Shown piece after piece: positions 18,112 to 27,577 of a stretch of DNA of 34,334 bases (positions are counted from its first letter, which is position 1; the number at the start of each line of letters is the position of its first letter). The position numbers were made by a program, and so were the translations under genes. The DNA is from Chloroflexota bacterium. GTDB taxonomy: Bacteria > Chloroflexota > Dormibacteria > CF-121. A model generated the notes under the pieces. That model was not told the origin of the DNA. It searched no databases and was given only the letters and a program-made list of their open reading frames with translations. The stretch spans positions 1-34,334 of the forward strand of contig VBGO01000029.1 of NCBI GenBank assembly GCA_005882525.1, written 5' to 3'.

Positions 18112-20715
18112 ATGGAGACCCGGTACGAGCCGAAGAGCGTCGAGCAGCGCTGGTACGACGCCTGGGAGCAGCGCGGCTATTTCAAGGCGCGCGAGAGCCT
18201 GACCGGCAAGACGTTCACGATCTCCATGCCACCGCCCAACATCACCGGCGACCTGCACATGGGCCATGCGATGTACACGCTGCAGGACGTGTTGATCCGG
18301 TGGCACCGGATGCTGGGGGACGCCGCGCTGTGGGTGCCGGGCACGGACCACGCGGCGATCGCGACCCAGAACGTGCTGGAGAAGCAACTGGCGAGGAAAG
18401 GGTCCTCGAAAGAAGCGATCGGCCGGGAGGCCTGGGACCGCCTGGTGCAAACCTGGTACGACAAAACCGGCCACACCATCCTGCAGCAGATGCGCCGCCT
18501 CGGCTTTTCCGCCGATTGGTCGCGGATACGCTTCACCATGGATCCGGCCTACGTGGAGGCGATCCGCTACGTCTTCGTCCAGCTGTGGAAGGAGGGATTG
18601 ATCTACCGTGGTCCGCGGATCGTCAACTGGTGTCCGCGTGACCAGAGCGCGATCTCCGACCTCGAAGTGCAGTACGAGGAAGAGGACGGCCATCTCTACT
18701 ACCTCGACTACCCGGTCGACGGCGGCGGCGTGATTTCGGTCGCGACGGCGCGCCCCGAGACGATGGTGGGCGACAGCGGGGTCGCCGTCCACCCGGACGA
18801 TTGGCGCTATAAGGACCTGATCGGCAAGTTCGTGGTGCTGCCGATCGTCCACCGGCGGGTCCCGATCGTGGCTGACGACGCGGTCGACCAGGAGTTCGGG
18901 ACGGGCGCGGTCAAGGTCACACCCGGGCACGATGCCACCGACTACGAGATCGGCGAGCGGCACCATCTGCCGGTGCTCAGCATCCTTTCGCTGGACGGCC
19001 GGATGGATATCGCGGCGGTCCCGGCACTGCACCGGCTGCCGGTGCCGGCGGCGCGCGAGCGGATCGTCGAGCTGTTGCGGGCGGAAGGCGCCCTGCAGAA
19101 AGTCGAGCCGTACCGCCACTCGGTGGGTCACTGTGACCGCTGCGGCGCCGTGATCGAGCCGATCGTGTCGGCCCAGTGGTGGGTGCGGATGAAACCGCTG
19201 GCCGAGCCGGCCATTGCGGTGGCCGAGAGCGCCGACCTCCGCTTCCACCCGGAGCGGTGGCGCGAGCAGTACCTGCGCTGGATGCGCAACATCCGGGATT
19301 GGAACATCTCGCGGCAGCTCTGGCTCGGGCACCGGATCCCGGTCTGGACCTGTGTCAACGGGCACGCGGTCGCCTACCTCACAGACCCCGAGCAGTGCGA
19401 ACAGTGCGGCAACCGGCAGCTGACGCAGGACCCGGACGTGCTCGATACCTGGTTCTCGTCATCCCTGTGGCCGTTCGTCACGCTCGGGTGGCCGGCGGAC
19501 ACCACGGACCTGCGCCGCTTCTACCCGACCCAGGTGCTCGACACCGCCCGCGACATCCTCTACCTGTGGGTCGCCCGGATGGTGTTCATGAGCCTGCACT
19601 TCCTCAACACCGTGCCCTTTTCCGATGTCTTGATCCACGGCACGGTGCTGGCGCCCGACGGCCGGCGGATGAGCAAGTCCCTCGGCACCGGGGTCGACCC
19701 GCTGGACATGATCGAGCGCTACGGCGCGGACGCGACCCGCGCCTGGTGCGCCTATTTCGGCACCGGCGGCCAGGACATCCGCTTCTCCGAGGAGAAGATC
19801 AAGTCTTACCAGCTCTTCGCGAACAAGCTCTGGAACGCGACCCGGCTCCTCGTCACGAAACTGCCCGCGAGCGCGTCGGTGGCGCCGATCGACGAGGCGA
19901 CCCTGGAGCCGGCGGATACCTGGATCCTGGGTCGGCTGAGCGCGGTCACCCGGCTGGTCAGCGAATCATTCGAGCGTTTCGAATTCGGTCCGGCGATTGA
20001 CGCCCTCTACGAGTTTTCCTGGCACGAGTTTGCCGACGACTACCTGGAGCTCATCAAGCCACGGCTGCCGGCCGCCGACCCCTCGAGGACGACGGCGCTG
20101 GCGGTCGCGGTCCATGTGCTGGAGACAACCCTGCGCCTGCTCCATCCGATCATGCCCTTCGTCACCGAAGAGCTCTGGCAGCGGCTGCCGCACGAGGGCG
20201 AGACCATCATGTACGCGCCCTGGCCTCTCCCCGACGAGACGATTGAGGACCGCCAGCTGATGGACGAGATGGCGCATCTGCTCGAGGTGGTTCGCGCGGT
20301 ACGCAACCTGCGTCACGCGTCGGATCCCAGGGCGCGCCGGCAGCCGGCTGAGGTGACCTCCCCGCGGCGCCTGCTGTCTGAGCCGGTCGGACGCAGTTAC
20401 CTGGCCACCCTGGCGCAGCTCGAGCTCAATGGCAAACTGCCCGACGGGATGCCCCAGTCGGTGGTGGTGGTGGGCCAGACGACGGTGCGGCTCGGCATCC
20501 TCGCGAACGGGACAGCCGACACCCCGCGGCTTCGGGGCGAGCTGCAAAAGAAACGGCAGGAGATCGAGGTCATCGAGGGAAAGCTAAAGAACGCCGACTT
20601 CACCCAAAAGGCCCCCGCCGCCGTCGTCGAGCGTGAGCGGGCCCGGCTCGTCCAGGCCCGCCAGGCCGCCGACCGGTTGCGGGCGCTATTGGGCGAAACC
20701 GGCGAAGTAGGGTAA
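18112..20715 (+). CDS. valS: Valyl-tRNA synthetase
   Basis: ISMPPPNITGDLHMGHAMYTLQDVLIRWHRM (HIGH-type motif), VPGTDHAAIATQNVLEK, DVLDTWFSSSLWPF, RRMSKSLGTGVDPLD (KMSKS-type). GTG 18103 is an alternative start. Confidence 0.97.
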   Translation: METRYEPKSVEQRWYDAWEQRGYFKARESLTGKTFTISMPPPNITGDLHMGHAMYTLQDVLIRWHRMLGDAALWVPGTDHAAIATQNVLEKQLARKGSSKEAIGREAWDRLVQTWYDKTGHTILQQMRRLGFSADWSRIRFTMDPAYVEAIRYVFVQLWKEGLIYRGPRIVNWCPRDQSAISDLEVQYEEEDGHLYYLDYPVDGGGVISVATARPETMVGDSGVAVHPDDWRYKDLIGKFVVLPIVHRRVPIVADDAVDQEFGTGAVKVTPGHDATDYEIGERHHLPVLSILSLDGRMDIAAVPALHRLPVPAARERIVELLRAEGALQKVEPYRHSVGHCDRCGAVIEPIVSAQWWVRMKPLAEPAIAVAESADLRFHPERWREQYLRWMRNIRDWNISRQLWLGHRIPVWTCVNGHAVAYLTDPEQCEQCGNRQLTQDPDVLDTWFSSSLWPFVTLGWPADTTDLRRFYPTQVLDTARDILYLWVARMVFMSLHFLNTVPFSDVLIHGTVLAPDGRRMSKSLGTGVDPLDMIERYGADATRAWCAYFGTGGQDIRFSEEKIKSYQLFANKLWNATRLLVTKLPASASVAPIDEATLEPADTWILGRLSAVTRLVSESFERFEFGPAIDALYEFSWHEFADDYLELIKPRLPAADPSRTTALAVAVHVLETTLRLLHPIMPFVTEELWQRLPHEGETIMYAPWPLPDETIEDRQLMDEMAHLLEVVRAVRNLRHASDPRARRQPAEVTSPRRLLSEPVGRSYLATLAQLELNGKLPDGMPQSVVVVGQTTVRLGILANGTADTPRLRGELQKKRQEIEVIEGKLKNADFTQKAPAAVVERERARLVQARQAADRLRALLGETGEVG

Positions 20716-20752
20716 GGTAGCGGAAACAAAATTCTGTGATTGAGGAGGCATC

Positions 20753-21220
20753 TTGCCGAATCTCTCGTCGTTAAAGCCACTGCTCTTCATCGTCATCTTT
20801 TACCTGCTGGCGTTCTGGCTCAGCCTCTCCTACTGGGCCTTCCGCGATGCACGTGAGCGCTCCAACAGCGTGCTCTTTCACGTCTTCGCCACCGGGCTCT
20901 CCCTGGTGTTGCCGATCTTCGGCCTCTTCATCTACATGATCATCCGGCCACCCCTGACAATGGCGGAGCGCCGCGCGCTCGAGCTCGAGACGCAGGCGCT
21001 GGCCGAACCGGGCGGCCCGGCGCGCGAACTGCGGCCCTGCCCCAGCTGTGGCGAGCCGATCGACTCCCAGTACGTGCTCTGCCCGCACTGCAAGACGCAG
21101 TTCAGTAAACTCTGCCCACGGTGCAACAAGCAGCTCAAGCTGGGATGGACTGTCTGCCCCTACTGCGCCGAAGAAGTCCCTCTTCAGGGTTCGGTACCGA
21201 CGCCGCGGATCGCGCGTTAG
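20753..21220 (+). CDS. Membrane-anchored double zinc-ribbon protein
   Basis: Two N-terminal TM segments, then CPSCGEPIDSQYVLCPHCKTQFSKLCPRCNKQLKLGWTVCPYC (four CxxC pairs). SD GAGGAGG before TTG start. Confidence 0.8.
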   Translation: MPNLSSLKPLLFIVIFYLLAFWLSLSYWAFRDARERSNSVLFHVFATGLSLVLPIFGLFIYMIIRPPLTMAERRALELETQALAEPGGPARELRPCPSCGEPIDSQYVLCPHCKTQFSKLCPRCNKQLKLGWTVCPYCAEEVPLQGSVPTPRIAR

Positions 21221-21262
21221 CGCGCTCGCCCGGCGGCTCGTTGACCTGCTAACCCCCTAGCT

Positions 21263-22822
21263 ATGCCGCTCGCGCTGCAGGCGCTGCTCCCGTTCATCGC
21301 CCTGCTGGGAGCGGCCGCCGTGGTGCAGCGCCGCCCGCGACGGCGGGTGAACGGCTGGATCGCGTCCGGGGCTACCGGGATTGCCGGGGTAATCGCGCTC
21401 ATCGAGCTGCTCCGGCTGTCGCCGGGCGAGCACGTCGACGTCCCCTACCTGACCACCTTTCCCTACGCCGATCTCGCGATCCGGCTCGACGGGCTGTCGC
21501 TGGCCTTCGCGAGCGTCACCTTGATCACGGCCGCCTTGCTGATGCTCAGCCGGCAGCAGGTGCGCGGCGACCGTCGCGACCCCTGGTTCTCGTGGCTGTT
21601 GACCAGCGCCGCCGCCTGCGCGGTGATCTTCGCGCACAACCTGCTCCTGGTTTACGTCGCCCTGCAACTGCTGACGCTGGCCTGGAGCGGCGCGCTCGAT
21701 GAGACGGCACCCCGCCGCCGCGGGCTTCGGCTCAGCGTCCAGATCGCCGACATCGGGCTGCTGCTGGCGGCCGCCAGCGCGATCCAATCGGTCGGAACCA
21801 GCGCCTTTTCCGGCGTCCCCTCCGACACGTTCGGCCTCCCCACCTTCCTGCTCGTGCTGCTGCCGGTGGTGGTGCGGATCGGGGCGCTGGCGCTGGCCCC
21901 CCCTGTGCCGCAGGCTCCGCTGGCGTTCGAGCCGGCAATCGCCTGGGTCGCGCCCGCCGGCTACCTGTTGATGCGGCTGCTGGCGCTGATGGGCGGCCGG
22001 CTCCCCGACCGCGCGACGGCGGTCGGGCTGTTCGCCGGTGGCACGCTGCTGGCGCTGGGCTTCGCGGCGCTCGCGCTGTTCGAGCGGGCGGGGCCGCGAA
22101 TGGCCGCGTTGTTGCTGGTCGCGCAGGCGGCGCTGGCGTTCGCGCTATCGGCCGGGAGCGATCCGCTGCTGACGGTCGCCTGCATCTGGCTCTGGCTTTT
22201 CCTGGTCCCGCTCGCCGGCCTGGCCAACGTCCGGCTTCCGGCGGGATCGGCGGCCGAGGGGCTGCTGCTGCTGAACCTCGCCATGATCCCCGGCAGCCTC
22301 GCCTTTATCGGCCTCTGGCTGGGAGGCCTCGCACTGAGCAGCCGCGGACTCCTCGTCGGGATGGTCCCGGTGGGGCTCGCGGTCGTCCTGGCCGGGATCG
22401 CGGCGCTCAGCCGCGCGGTCCGGCCCCGATCGGCCCGGCCGGATATCGGGACCGCCTGGGCCGCCGCTCTGCTGCTGATCGCGGCCGTTCCGATGCTGGT
22501 GATCGGCCCCCTGGTGCTGCCGGCTGCTGCGACCGTCCGGCTGGTCCCCGGCGGCAGCATCTCCGCCAGTCCCTTTGGGATCGTCACCGCAGCCGGCGCC
22601 TGGCCCTCGCTGATCGTGTCGCTGGTGGTGGCGCTGCTTGTCTACGTGGCCGGATGGTGGTGGCGTCTCAAGCTGCCGGTGTGGCCAGCGGCGCGCCGGC
22701 CCGGGTTTGCGATTCCACGGCTGGCGGTCCCGTGGCCGTTGCGGGCGGCGCCGCCATGGACCCGATTCGTGGTCTGGGGTGCCTTCGTGGCCCTGATCGG
22801 CATGGTGTTGACGCGGCCATGA
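21263..22822 (+). CDS. Polytopic membrane protein, distantly NuoL/MrpA antiporter-subunit-like
   Basis: PYADLAIRLDGLSLAFASVTLITAALLMLSRQQV and VIFAHNLLLVYVALQLLTLAWSGAL resemble the N-terminal and TM5 regions of complex I antiporter-type subunits. Family call is by eye. Confidence 0.45.
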   Translation: MPLALQALLPFIALLGAAAVVQRRPRRRVNGWIASGATGIAGVIALIELLRLSPGEHVDVPYLTTFPYADLAIRLDGLSLAFASVTLITAALLMLSRQQVRGDRRDPWFSWLLTSAAACAVIFAHNLLLVYVALQLLTLAWSGALDETAPRRRGLRLSVQIADIGLLLAAASAIQSVGTSAFSGVPSDTFGLPTFLLVLLPVVVRIGALALAPPVPQAPLAFEPAIAWVAPAGYLLMRLLALMGGRLPDRATAVGLFAGGTLLALGFAALALFERAGPRMAALLLVAQAALAFALSAGSDPLLTVACIWLWLFLVPLAGLANVRLPAGSAAEGLLLLNLAMIPGSLAFIGLWLGGLALSSRGLLVGMVPVGLAVVLAGIAALSRAVRPRSARPDIGTAWAAALLLIAAVPMLVIGPLVLPAAATVRLVPGGSISASPFGIVTAAGAWPSLIVSLVVALLVYVAGWWWRLKLPVWPAARRPGFAIPRLAVPWPLRAAPPWTRFVVWGAFVALIGMVLTRP

Positions 22823-24387
22823 TCATCTACCTGCCGGCGGTGCTGTCGGCCCTCAGCCTGCTGGTCGCCTACGGCAGCGCCGGGCGGCGCCGCCAGGCCG
22901 CCACCATCGGGGCCATCATCGCGACCGGCTGGTCGCTGGTCGTGCTGGTGGACGTGAATTCTGGAAGCTGGGCGATTGGACCGATCGTCGCCACCCTCCT
23001 GCTGCCCCGTCCGGGCCAGCGCGTCAACTCCAGCTTCGAGGGACTGACCAGACGGGTGATCACCATCGCGGCCGCGCTGGTCGCCGCCATCTTCCTCGCG
23101 TCGCGCCTGCCGGTGGGCGAGAATCCGGTCCTGCTGAGCGCGGTGCCCTGGTTCCTGGGCGCGCTGGGCGCCGCCTGGTTCGCCAGCCCGGTCGATCAAC
23201 CGGAACGGCTCCAGGGCCAGGTGCTGATGGTCGCGGCGGCCGCGGCCGTGATCCTCACCGCCGTCCCCGCCGGCCCGGTGACGGCCGGACTTGCAGGCGC
23301 CATGGCGCTGATGCCGGTGGCGGGCGAAGGCTGGCGTCTGCCCGGCCGGTTCCGCTCCCCAGTCAGCCTGCTGCTGCTCGGGCTTGCTGCGCTGGTGGCG
23401 TTGCTCGCGCTGGTCGGACTGCCCATCGCCCGCATTTTCCTGTTCGACCTGTCGCTCAACAGCAGTGGGATCGTCCTGCTCGCCATCGCCGTTCTGCTGG
23501 TGGCCGGCATCGCGGTGACGCCCATGGGCTCCGAGTGGGCAGCGCTACTCGGTGTCCTGGCGGTGAGCGCCACGGCGCCCAGCCTCCGCTGGGCGGCGCT
23601 TGGTGCGCTGATCGCGGTGGCGACCGTGCTGGCGAAAGCTGGCGAACGATTCGCCTGGACCGGGTTCGGGGTGCTGGCCATCACGCCGGTGCTTCAGTCG
23701 CTGGCGACGCCGGCCTGGAGCGCGCGGGTGCAGGCGGCGGCGCTCGCGGTGGGGCTGGTGCTGATGTTGGTGGCGGCCCGGCCGGGCATGCTCCGCGTGC
23801 TCGTCCTCCCCGCCACCGGCTTTCTCATCATGCTGGCCGTAGAGACGGTGACCCCGGCCAACCTGGTGCGGTTCGAGTGGATCGCGGCGGCCGGCGCGGT
23901 GTTGCTGCCGGCGCGCACGCTGTTGAACCGGCTCCTGGGCGACCCCGGCCGGCCCGCCATCGTCCGCGACCAGCTGCTCCTCGGCCTGCTCCTGCTGGGG
24001 ATCAGCGCGCATGACCCCCTCGGCCTCGGCGAGCTGGCCGCGGTGCTGTTGCTCGTCGACCTGGCGCTGGTGCGGATCAGTGACCCGTCGCTGGCGCGAT
24101 CGGGATGGGCCGGCCGGGTGGTGCTGCTGGCCCGCTCGAACTGGCCGCCGGCGGTGACGTTCGCCGGCGCGGCCTTCGCCGTTATCGCCGCGCTGCAGGC
24201 CAGCCTGCCGCTCGGATTGTTGGCGGCGCTCCTGCTCGCCGGGCTCCAGCTCGCGCCGCTGCTCGATCGTCACGCGCTGGCGCCGTCACCGGAGCGACCT
24301 CGCTCGGCGCTCGGATGGATCGGTCCGGCGCTCTCGATCGCCTGCGGCATGGCGCCGGCCCTGCTGCTGCGCATGCTGCGGCTCTGA
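22819..24387 (+). CDS. Large polytopic membrane protein of unknown function
   Basis: MIIYLPAVLSALSLLVAYGSAGRRRQAATIGAIIATGWSLVVLVDV... many hydrophobic segments. ATGA overlap with the upstream gene (ORF-track start 22654 is less likely). Confidence 0.65.
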   Translation: MIIYLPAVLSALSLLVAYGSAGRRRQAATIGAIIATGWSLVVLVDVNSGSWAIGPIVATLLLPRPGQRVNSSFEGLTRRVITIAAALVAAIFLASRLPVGENPVLLSAVPWFLGALGAAWFASPVDQPERLQGQVLMVAAAAAVILTAVPAGPVTAGLAGAMALMPVAGEGWRLPGRFRSPVSLLLLGLAALVALLALVGLPIARIFLFDLSLNSSGIVLLAIAVLLVAGIAVTPMGSEWAALLGVLAVSATAPSLRWAALGALIAVATVLAKAGERFAWTGFGVLAITPVLQSLATPAWSARVQAAALAVGLVLMLVAARPGMLRVLVLPATGFLIMLAVETVTPANLVRFEWIAAAGAVLLPARTLLNRLLGDPGRPAIVRDQLLLGLLLLGISAHDPLGLGELAAVLLLVDLALVRISDPSLARSGWAGRVVLLARSNWPPAVTFAGAAFAVIAALQASLPLGLLAALLLAGLQLAPLLDRHALAPSPERPRSALGWIGPALSIACGMAPALLLRMLRL

Positions 24388-24391
24388 TCGC

Positions 24392-25072
24392 GTGGAAGGA
24401 ACGGTTCCGCCCATCGTTCTGGCGTCGACCTCGCCGCGTCGGATCGAGATCCTGAGGCGATCGGGGCTTGCGTTTCGCGCCGTGGCGCCGGGGATCGATG
24501 AGCGGCCGCCGATGCCGCTCGGACCGCTACGCTTCGTCGCCTGGGCGGCCGCCGCGAAAGCCGGCGCCGTGGCGAGGCGGGCCCCCGGAGCGCTGGTCGT
24601 CGCCGCCGACACGGAGGTGGTGCGCCGTGGCCGCATCTATGGCAAGCCAGCCGACCCGGGCCAGGCGGCCGCGTTCCTGCGCTCGCTGTCGGGTCAGACC
24701 CACCAGGTCTACACCGCGGTGCATGTCATCGACGGTCGCTCGGGGCGGGAGGCACACGGCATCTCCCGAACCGATGTCACGATCCGTGAACTTTCGGCGC
24801 GTGTGATCGAGGCCTACGTGCGCACCGGTGAGGCGCAGGATAAGGCCGGTGCCTACGCTATACAGGGCGAGGGCCGCCGGCTGGTCAAATCGATCCGCGG
24901 GCCCTACGACAACGTCGTTGGGATGCCGATGCGCCTGCTGACCCGTTTGCTGGGCGAATGCGGGATCTCAATTCCGGCGAAGAATCCGGATGAGTCCAAA
25001 GATACGCAGAACCGTCTCAGGCGCTCGCCCGGCCGGACAGCGCGACTCGCGCCGGGGCGCAGGCCGGTCTAG
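24392..25072 (+). CDS. maf: Maf-like nucleoside-triphosphate pyrophosphatase
   Basis: IVLASTSPRRIEILRRSGLAFRAVAPGIDERP, VVAADTEVVRRGRIYGKP, LRSLSGQTHQVYTAVHVID, DKAGAYAIQGEGRRLVKSIRGPYDNVVGMPMRLL. Confidence 0.92.
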   Translation: MEGTVPPIVLASTSPRRIEILRRSGLAFRAVAPGIDERPPMPLGPLRFVAWAAAAKAGAVARRAPGALVVAADTEVVRRGRIYGKPADPGQAAAFLRSLSGQTHQVYTAVHVIDGRSGREAHGISRTDVTIRELSARVIEAYVRTGEAQDKAGAYAIQGEGRRLVKSIRGPYDNVVGMPMRLLTRLLGECGISIPAKNPDESKDTQNRLRRSPGRTARLAPGRRPV

Positions 25073-26378
25073 CCTTCTCCTGCTGGTGCTGTTCGCGCCG
25101 CTGGCACTGAGTGCCTGCGGTCCGAGCGCCGGCTCGCGGTTGGTCATCACCCAGAGCACCGATGCCCCGAGCGGCGCCGACCACAAGGGGCATCTCTCAC
25201 CGGGGGCCTTCACCGGGATCACCCTCTCGATCCGCAACACCGGCGCCGGTCCGGCGCGCGGGGTGACCGTCGAAGATATTCTGCCCGCGGGTTTCCATTA
25301 CTACGAGTTGACGACCCTGGGAGGCAACGCCATCCGCACGGCGACCAGCGAACCGGCCGCACAAGGCAACCCCTCGTGGGGGACCTGGACCATCCCGGCG
25401 GAGAACGGCAACACCGTGAGCGCCCTGGTCATCAGCTTCAAGGTGCAGGTGGCGCTCAACCCCGGTGATTACAAGAACCAGGTCAAGCTGACCACCTCGA
25501 CGGTCACGGAGATCGACCCGGGTGACCCGGTCGCGCTCGTCATCGAGCCACGACCGTCACTCACCCTGACGGCCGCCGCGGCGACCGGGCAGGTGACGAC
25601 CGGTAGCCTGGCCACCTACATCATCTCGGTCGCCAACGTTGGCTCGGCGGTGGCCAAGGGCGTGGCGGTCTCGGTGAGCCTGGCGCCGGGCTTCCTCTAT
25701 AGCGCCACGACCGGCTATGAGGGCAACAGCATCCGGGTGACCGCGGTCGACCCGCCCGCGAGCAGTCTCCTTCCGCTCTGGTCGTCGTGGGATATCCCAG
25801 GGGCGAGCAACGGGGCGCCCGGGTTGCTGCGGCTCACCTTTCAGGCCCGGATCCTGGCGGGCGTCGTGCCCGGGCTATACAACCTGACGGCCGCGGTGAC
25901 CAGCACCAGAGACGTCCCCGCCCAGACGATCGGGAACACGGCGCCGGTGGCGGTCGGCAAAGGCAGCCGGGTCCCGATCACGATGACGGTCGCCCCCACC
26001 GCGCCCTACGCGGCCCAGAACGGCACCGTCACCTACGTGATCGTGGTGGAGAACGCCGCCACCGACGCGGCGCAGGCGGTCACCGTCACCGACACGCTGC
26101 CGCAGGGCTTTGCCTACCAGTCGACCAACAGCATCGTGATCAACGGAAAGAATGCGGGTTCGCGCCTGCAGCCCTCCGCCGGCTCGGCGACTCCGCAGTG
26201 GGGACCGTTCGTCGTCCCCGCGGGCGGCTTCAATGGGGCAACGCTGGTGATCACCTTCACGGCCACGATCAACGGCGCCGCACTGGGGCCGCACCCGAAC
26301 GTGGTCTCGGGCAACAGCAGCAACGCGCAGATCACCGGCGGGTCGGACCAATCGCCCGTCATCGTGACGGCGGGCTAG
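24990..26378 (+). CDS. Lipoprotein with three tandem DUF11-like repeats
   Basis: LLLLVLFAPLALSAC lipobox; three repeats such as ITLSIRNTGAGPARGVTVEDILPAGFHYYE, YIISVANVGSAVAKGVAVSVSLAPGFLYSA, YVIVVENAATDAAQAVTVTDTLPQGFAYQS. Confidence 0.8.
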   Translation: MSPKIRRTVSGARPAGQRDSRRGAGRSSLLLLVLFAPLALSACGPSAGSRLVITQSTDAPSGADHKGHLSPGAFTGITLSIRNTGAGPARGVTVEDILPAGFHYYELTTLGGNAIRTATSEPAAQGNPSWGTWTIPAENGNTVSALVISFKVQVALNPGDYKNQVKLTTSTVTEIDPGDPVALVIEPRPSLTLTAAAATGQVTTGSLATYIISVANVGSAVAKGVAVSVSLAPGFLYSATTGYEGNSIRVTAVDPPASSLLPLWSSWDIPGASNGAPGLLRLTFQARILAGVVPGLYNLTAAVTSTRDVPAQTIGNTAPVAVGKGSRVPITMTVAPTAPYAAQNGTVTYVIVVENAATDAAQAVTVTDTLPQGFAYQSTNSIVINGKNAGSRLQPSAGSATPQWGPFVVPAGGFNGATLVITFTATINGAALGPHPNVVSGNSSNAQITGGSDQSPVIVTAG

Positions 26379-26431
26379 CGCCGCCTCACCGCGGGTTTTA
26401 CCGGCGAGCGCATTTGGGAGAATGAGGACCG

Positions 26432-27097
26432 GTGTCGAGAACTCAACGGGAAATGAAGGCGATGCGGCAGCAACAGCGGGAGCAGGCCGCGGCCCGGCAG
26501 CGCGCCCGGGATCGCCGCAACCTGTTCATCATCGGCGGGGTCCTGCTCGCCGCGGCCGCCGCGATCTTCGTGGTCGCGGTCGCCCTCAATCACCAGGCCC
26601 AGCAAGTGAACGCCAGCCGGCTCACCTTCCAGCCCGTCAGCACGCTGGTGGGGCAGGAGGTCGCCGATGAGGGCACGCCGTCGCACATCGACCCGTCGAC
26701 CGCCTGGACCTACAAGTTCTACCCGCCCACCTCGGGCCCGCACTACTCGGTCGCGGGCAGCGCCCCCGTACCCTGGAAAACCATCGACACCCTGGTCGAG
26801 GGCCAGTTCGTGCACAACCTCGAGCACGGTGGGATCGCCATCCTCTACGACTGCCCGAGTGGCACCGAGTGCACGACCTTGAAGAACCAGCTTTCGGACT
26901 ACATCAACAAGCTGGCGCCGCTGGATCCCACCTACCGCGAGGTCAAGATCGTGATGACGCCTTATAGCCGGGGCATGACCAAGAAGGTCGCCCTGGTGGC
27001 CTGGCATTACGTGCAGTTTCTGGACGGCTATGACCAGAACGCGATCACCCAGTTCTACGAGTCGCACGTCAACAAGGGCCCCGAGTCAGTCCCGTGA
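26432..27097 (+). CDS. DUF3105-type membrane-anchored protein
   Basis: Basic N-terminus, one TM, then YKFYPPTSGPHYSVAGSAPVPW and VHNLEHGGIAILYDCPSG, characteristic of DUF3105. Confidence 0.8.
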   Translation: MSRTQREMKAMRQQQREQAAARQRARDRRNLFIIGGVLLAAAAAIFVVAVALNHQAQQVNASRLTFQPVSTLVGQEVADEGTPSHIDPSTAWTYKFYPPTSGPHYSVAGSAPVPWKTIDTLVEGQFVHNLEHGGIAILYDCPSGTECTTLKNQLSDYINKLAPLDPTYREVKIVMTPYSRGMTKKVALVAWHYVQFLDGYDQNAITQFYESHVNKGPESVP

Positions 27098-27132
27098 TAG
27101 ACTACGAAATCGCGCCCGGGGGCGCTTTCTCC

Positions 27133-27570
27133 ATGTTTGCCATCGTTGCTACCAGCGGAAAGCAGTTTCGAGTGTCGGAAGGTGATCGAATCGTGGTTGA
27201 TCGCGTCTCCGCCAACGTCGGCGACACCGTGCGCCTCGATTCCGTGCTGATGGTGGGCGGCGATGGCGGGCCGATGGTGGGCACACCGTTTGTATCGGGT
27301 GCGGCGGTCGAGGCGACCGTGGTCTCGCACCGGTCGGGCGACAAGATCATCGTCTTCAAGTTCGAGGCCCGCAAGCGCCACCGGCGCAAGACGGGGCATC
27401 GGCAGCAGCTCTCGGAGCTGCGGATCGGCGCCATTCGCGCGCCCGAGGGCAACACCGGCGACCGGCCGGCAGCCAGCCAGCGGCCCGCCCCGGCCGAGCG
27501 GCCGTCGAGCGCACGTCCCGCGACCCGGGCCCGCAAGGCCGGCACCCCCGCAAAGACCACGCAGGAGTAA
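27133..27570 (+). CDS. rplU: 50S ribosomal protein L21 with C-terminal extension
   Basis: [45 protein letters not shown] and [23 protein letters not shown]; followed by rpmA. Alternative start 27094. Confidence 0.93.
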   Translation: MFAIVATSGKQFRVSEGDRIVVDRVSANVGDTVRLDSVLMVGGDGGPMVGTPFVSGAAVEATVVSHRSGDKIIVFKFEARKRHRRKTGHRQQLSELRIGAIRAPEGNTGDRPAASQRPAPAERPSSARPATRARKAGTPAKTTQE

Positions 27571-27577
27571 CAACACA

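Noticed and set aside
18052-19365. 437-aa minus-strand ORF antisense to valS
   Set aside because: valS on the + strand has all diagnostic motifs; the antisense translation is R/H/D-rich with no recognisable domain.
21961-22587. 208-aa and similar Ser/Ala/Pro-rich minus-strand ORFs opposite the membrane proteins
   Set aside because: Antisense of hydrophobic GC-rich coding sequence yields low-complexity open frames; no support as genes.
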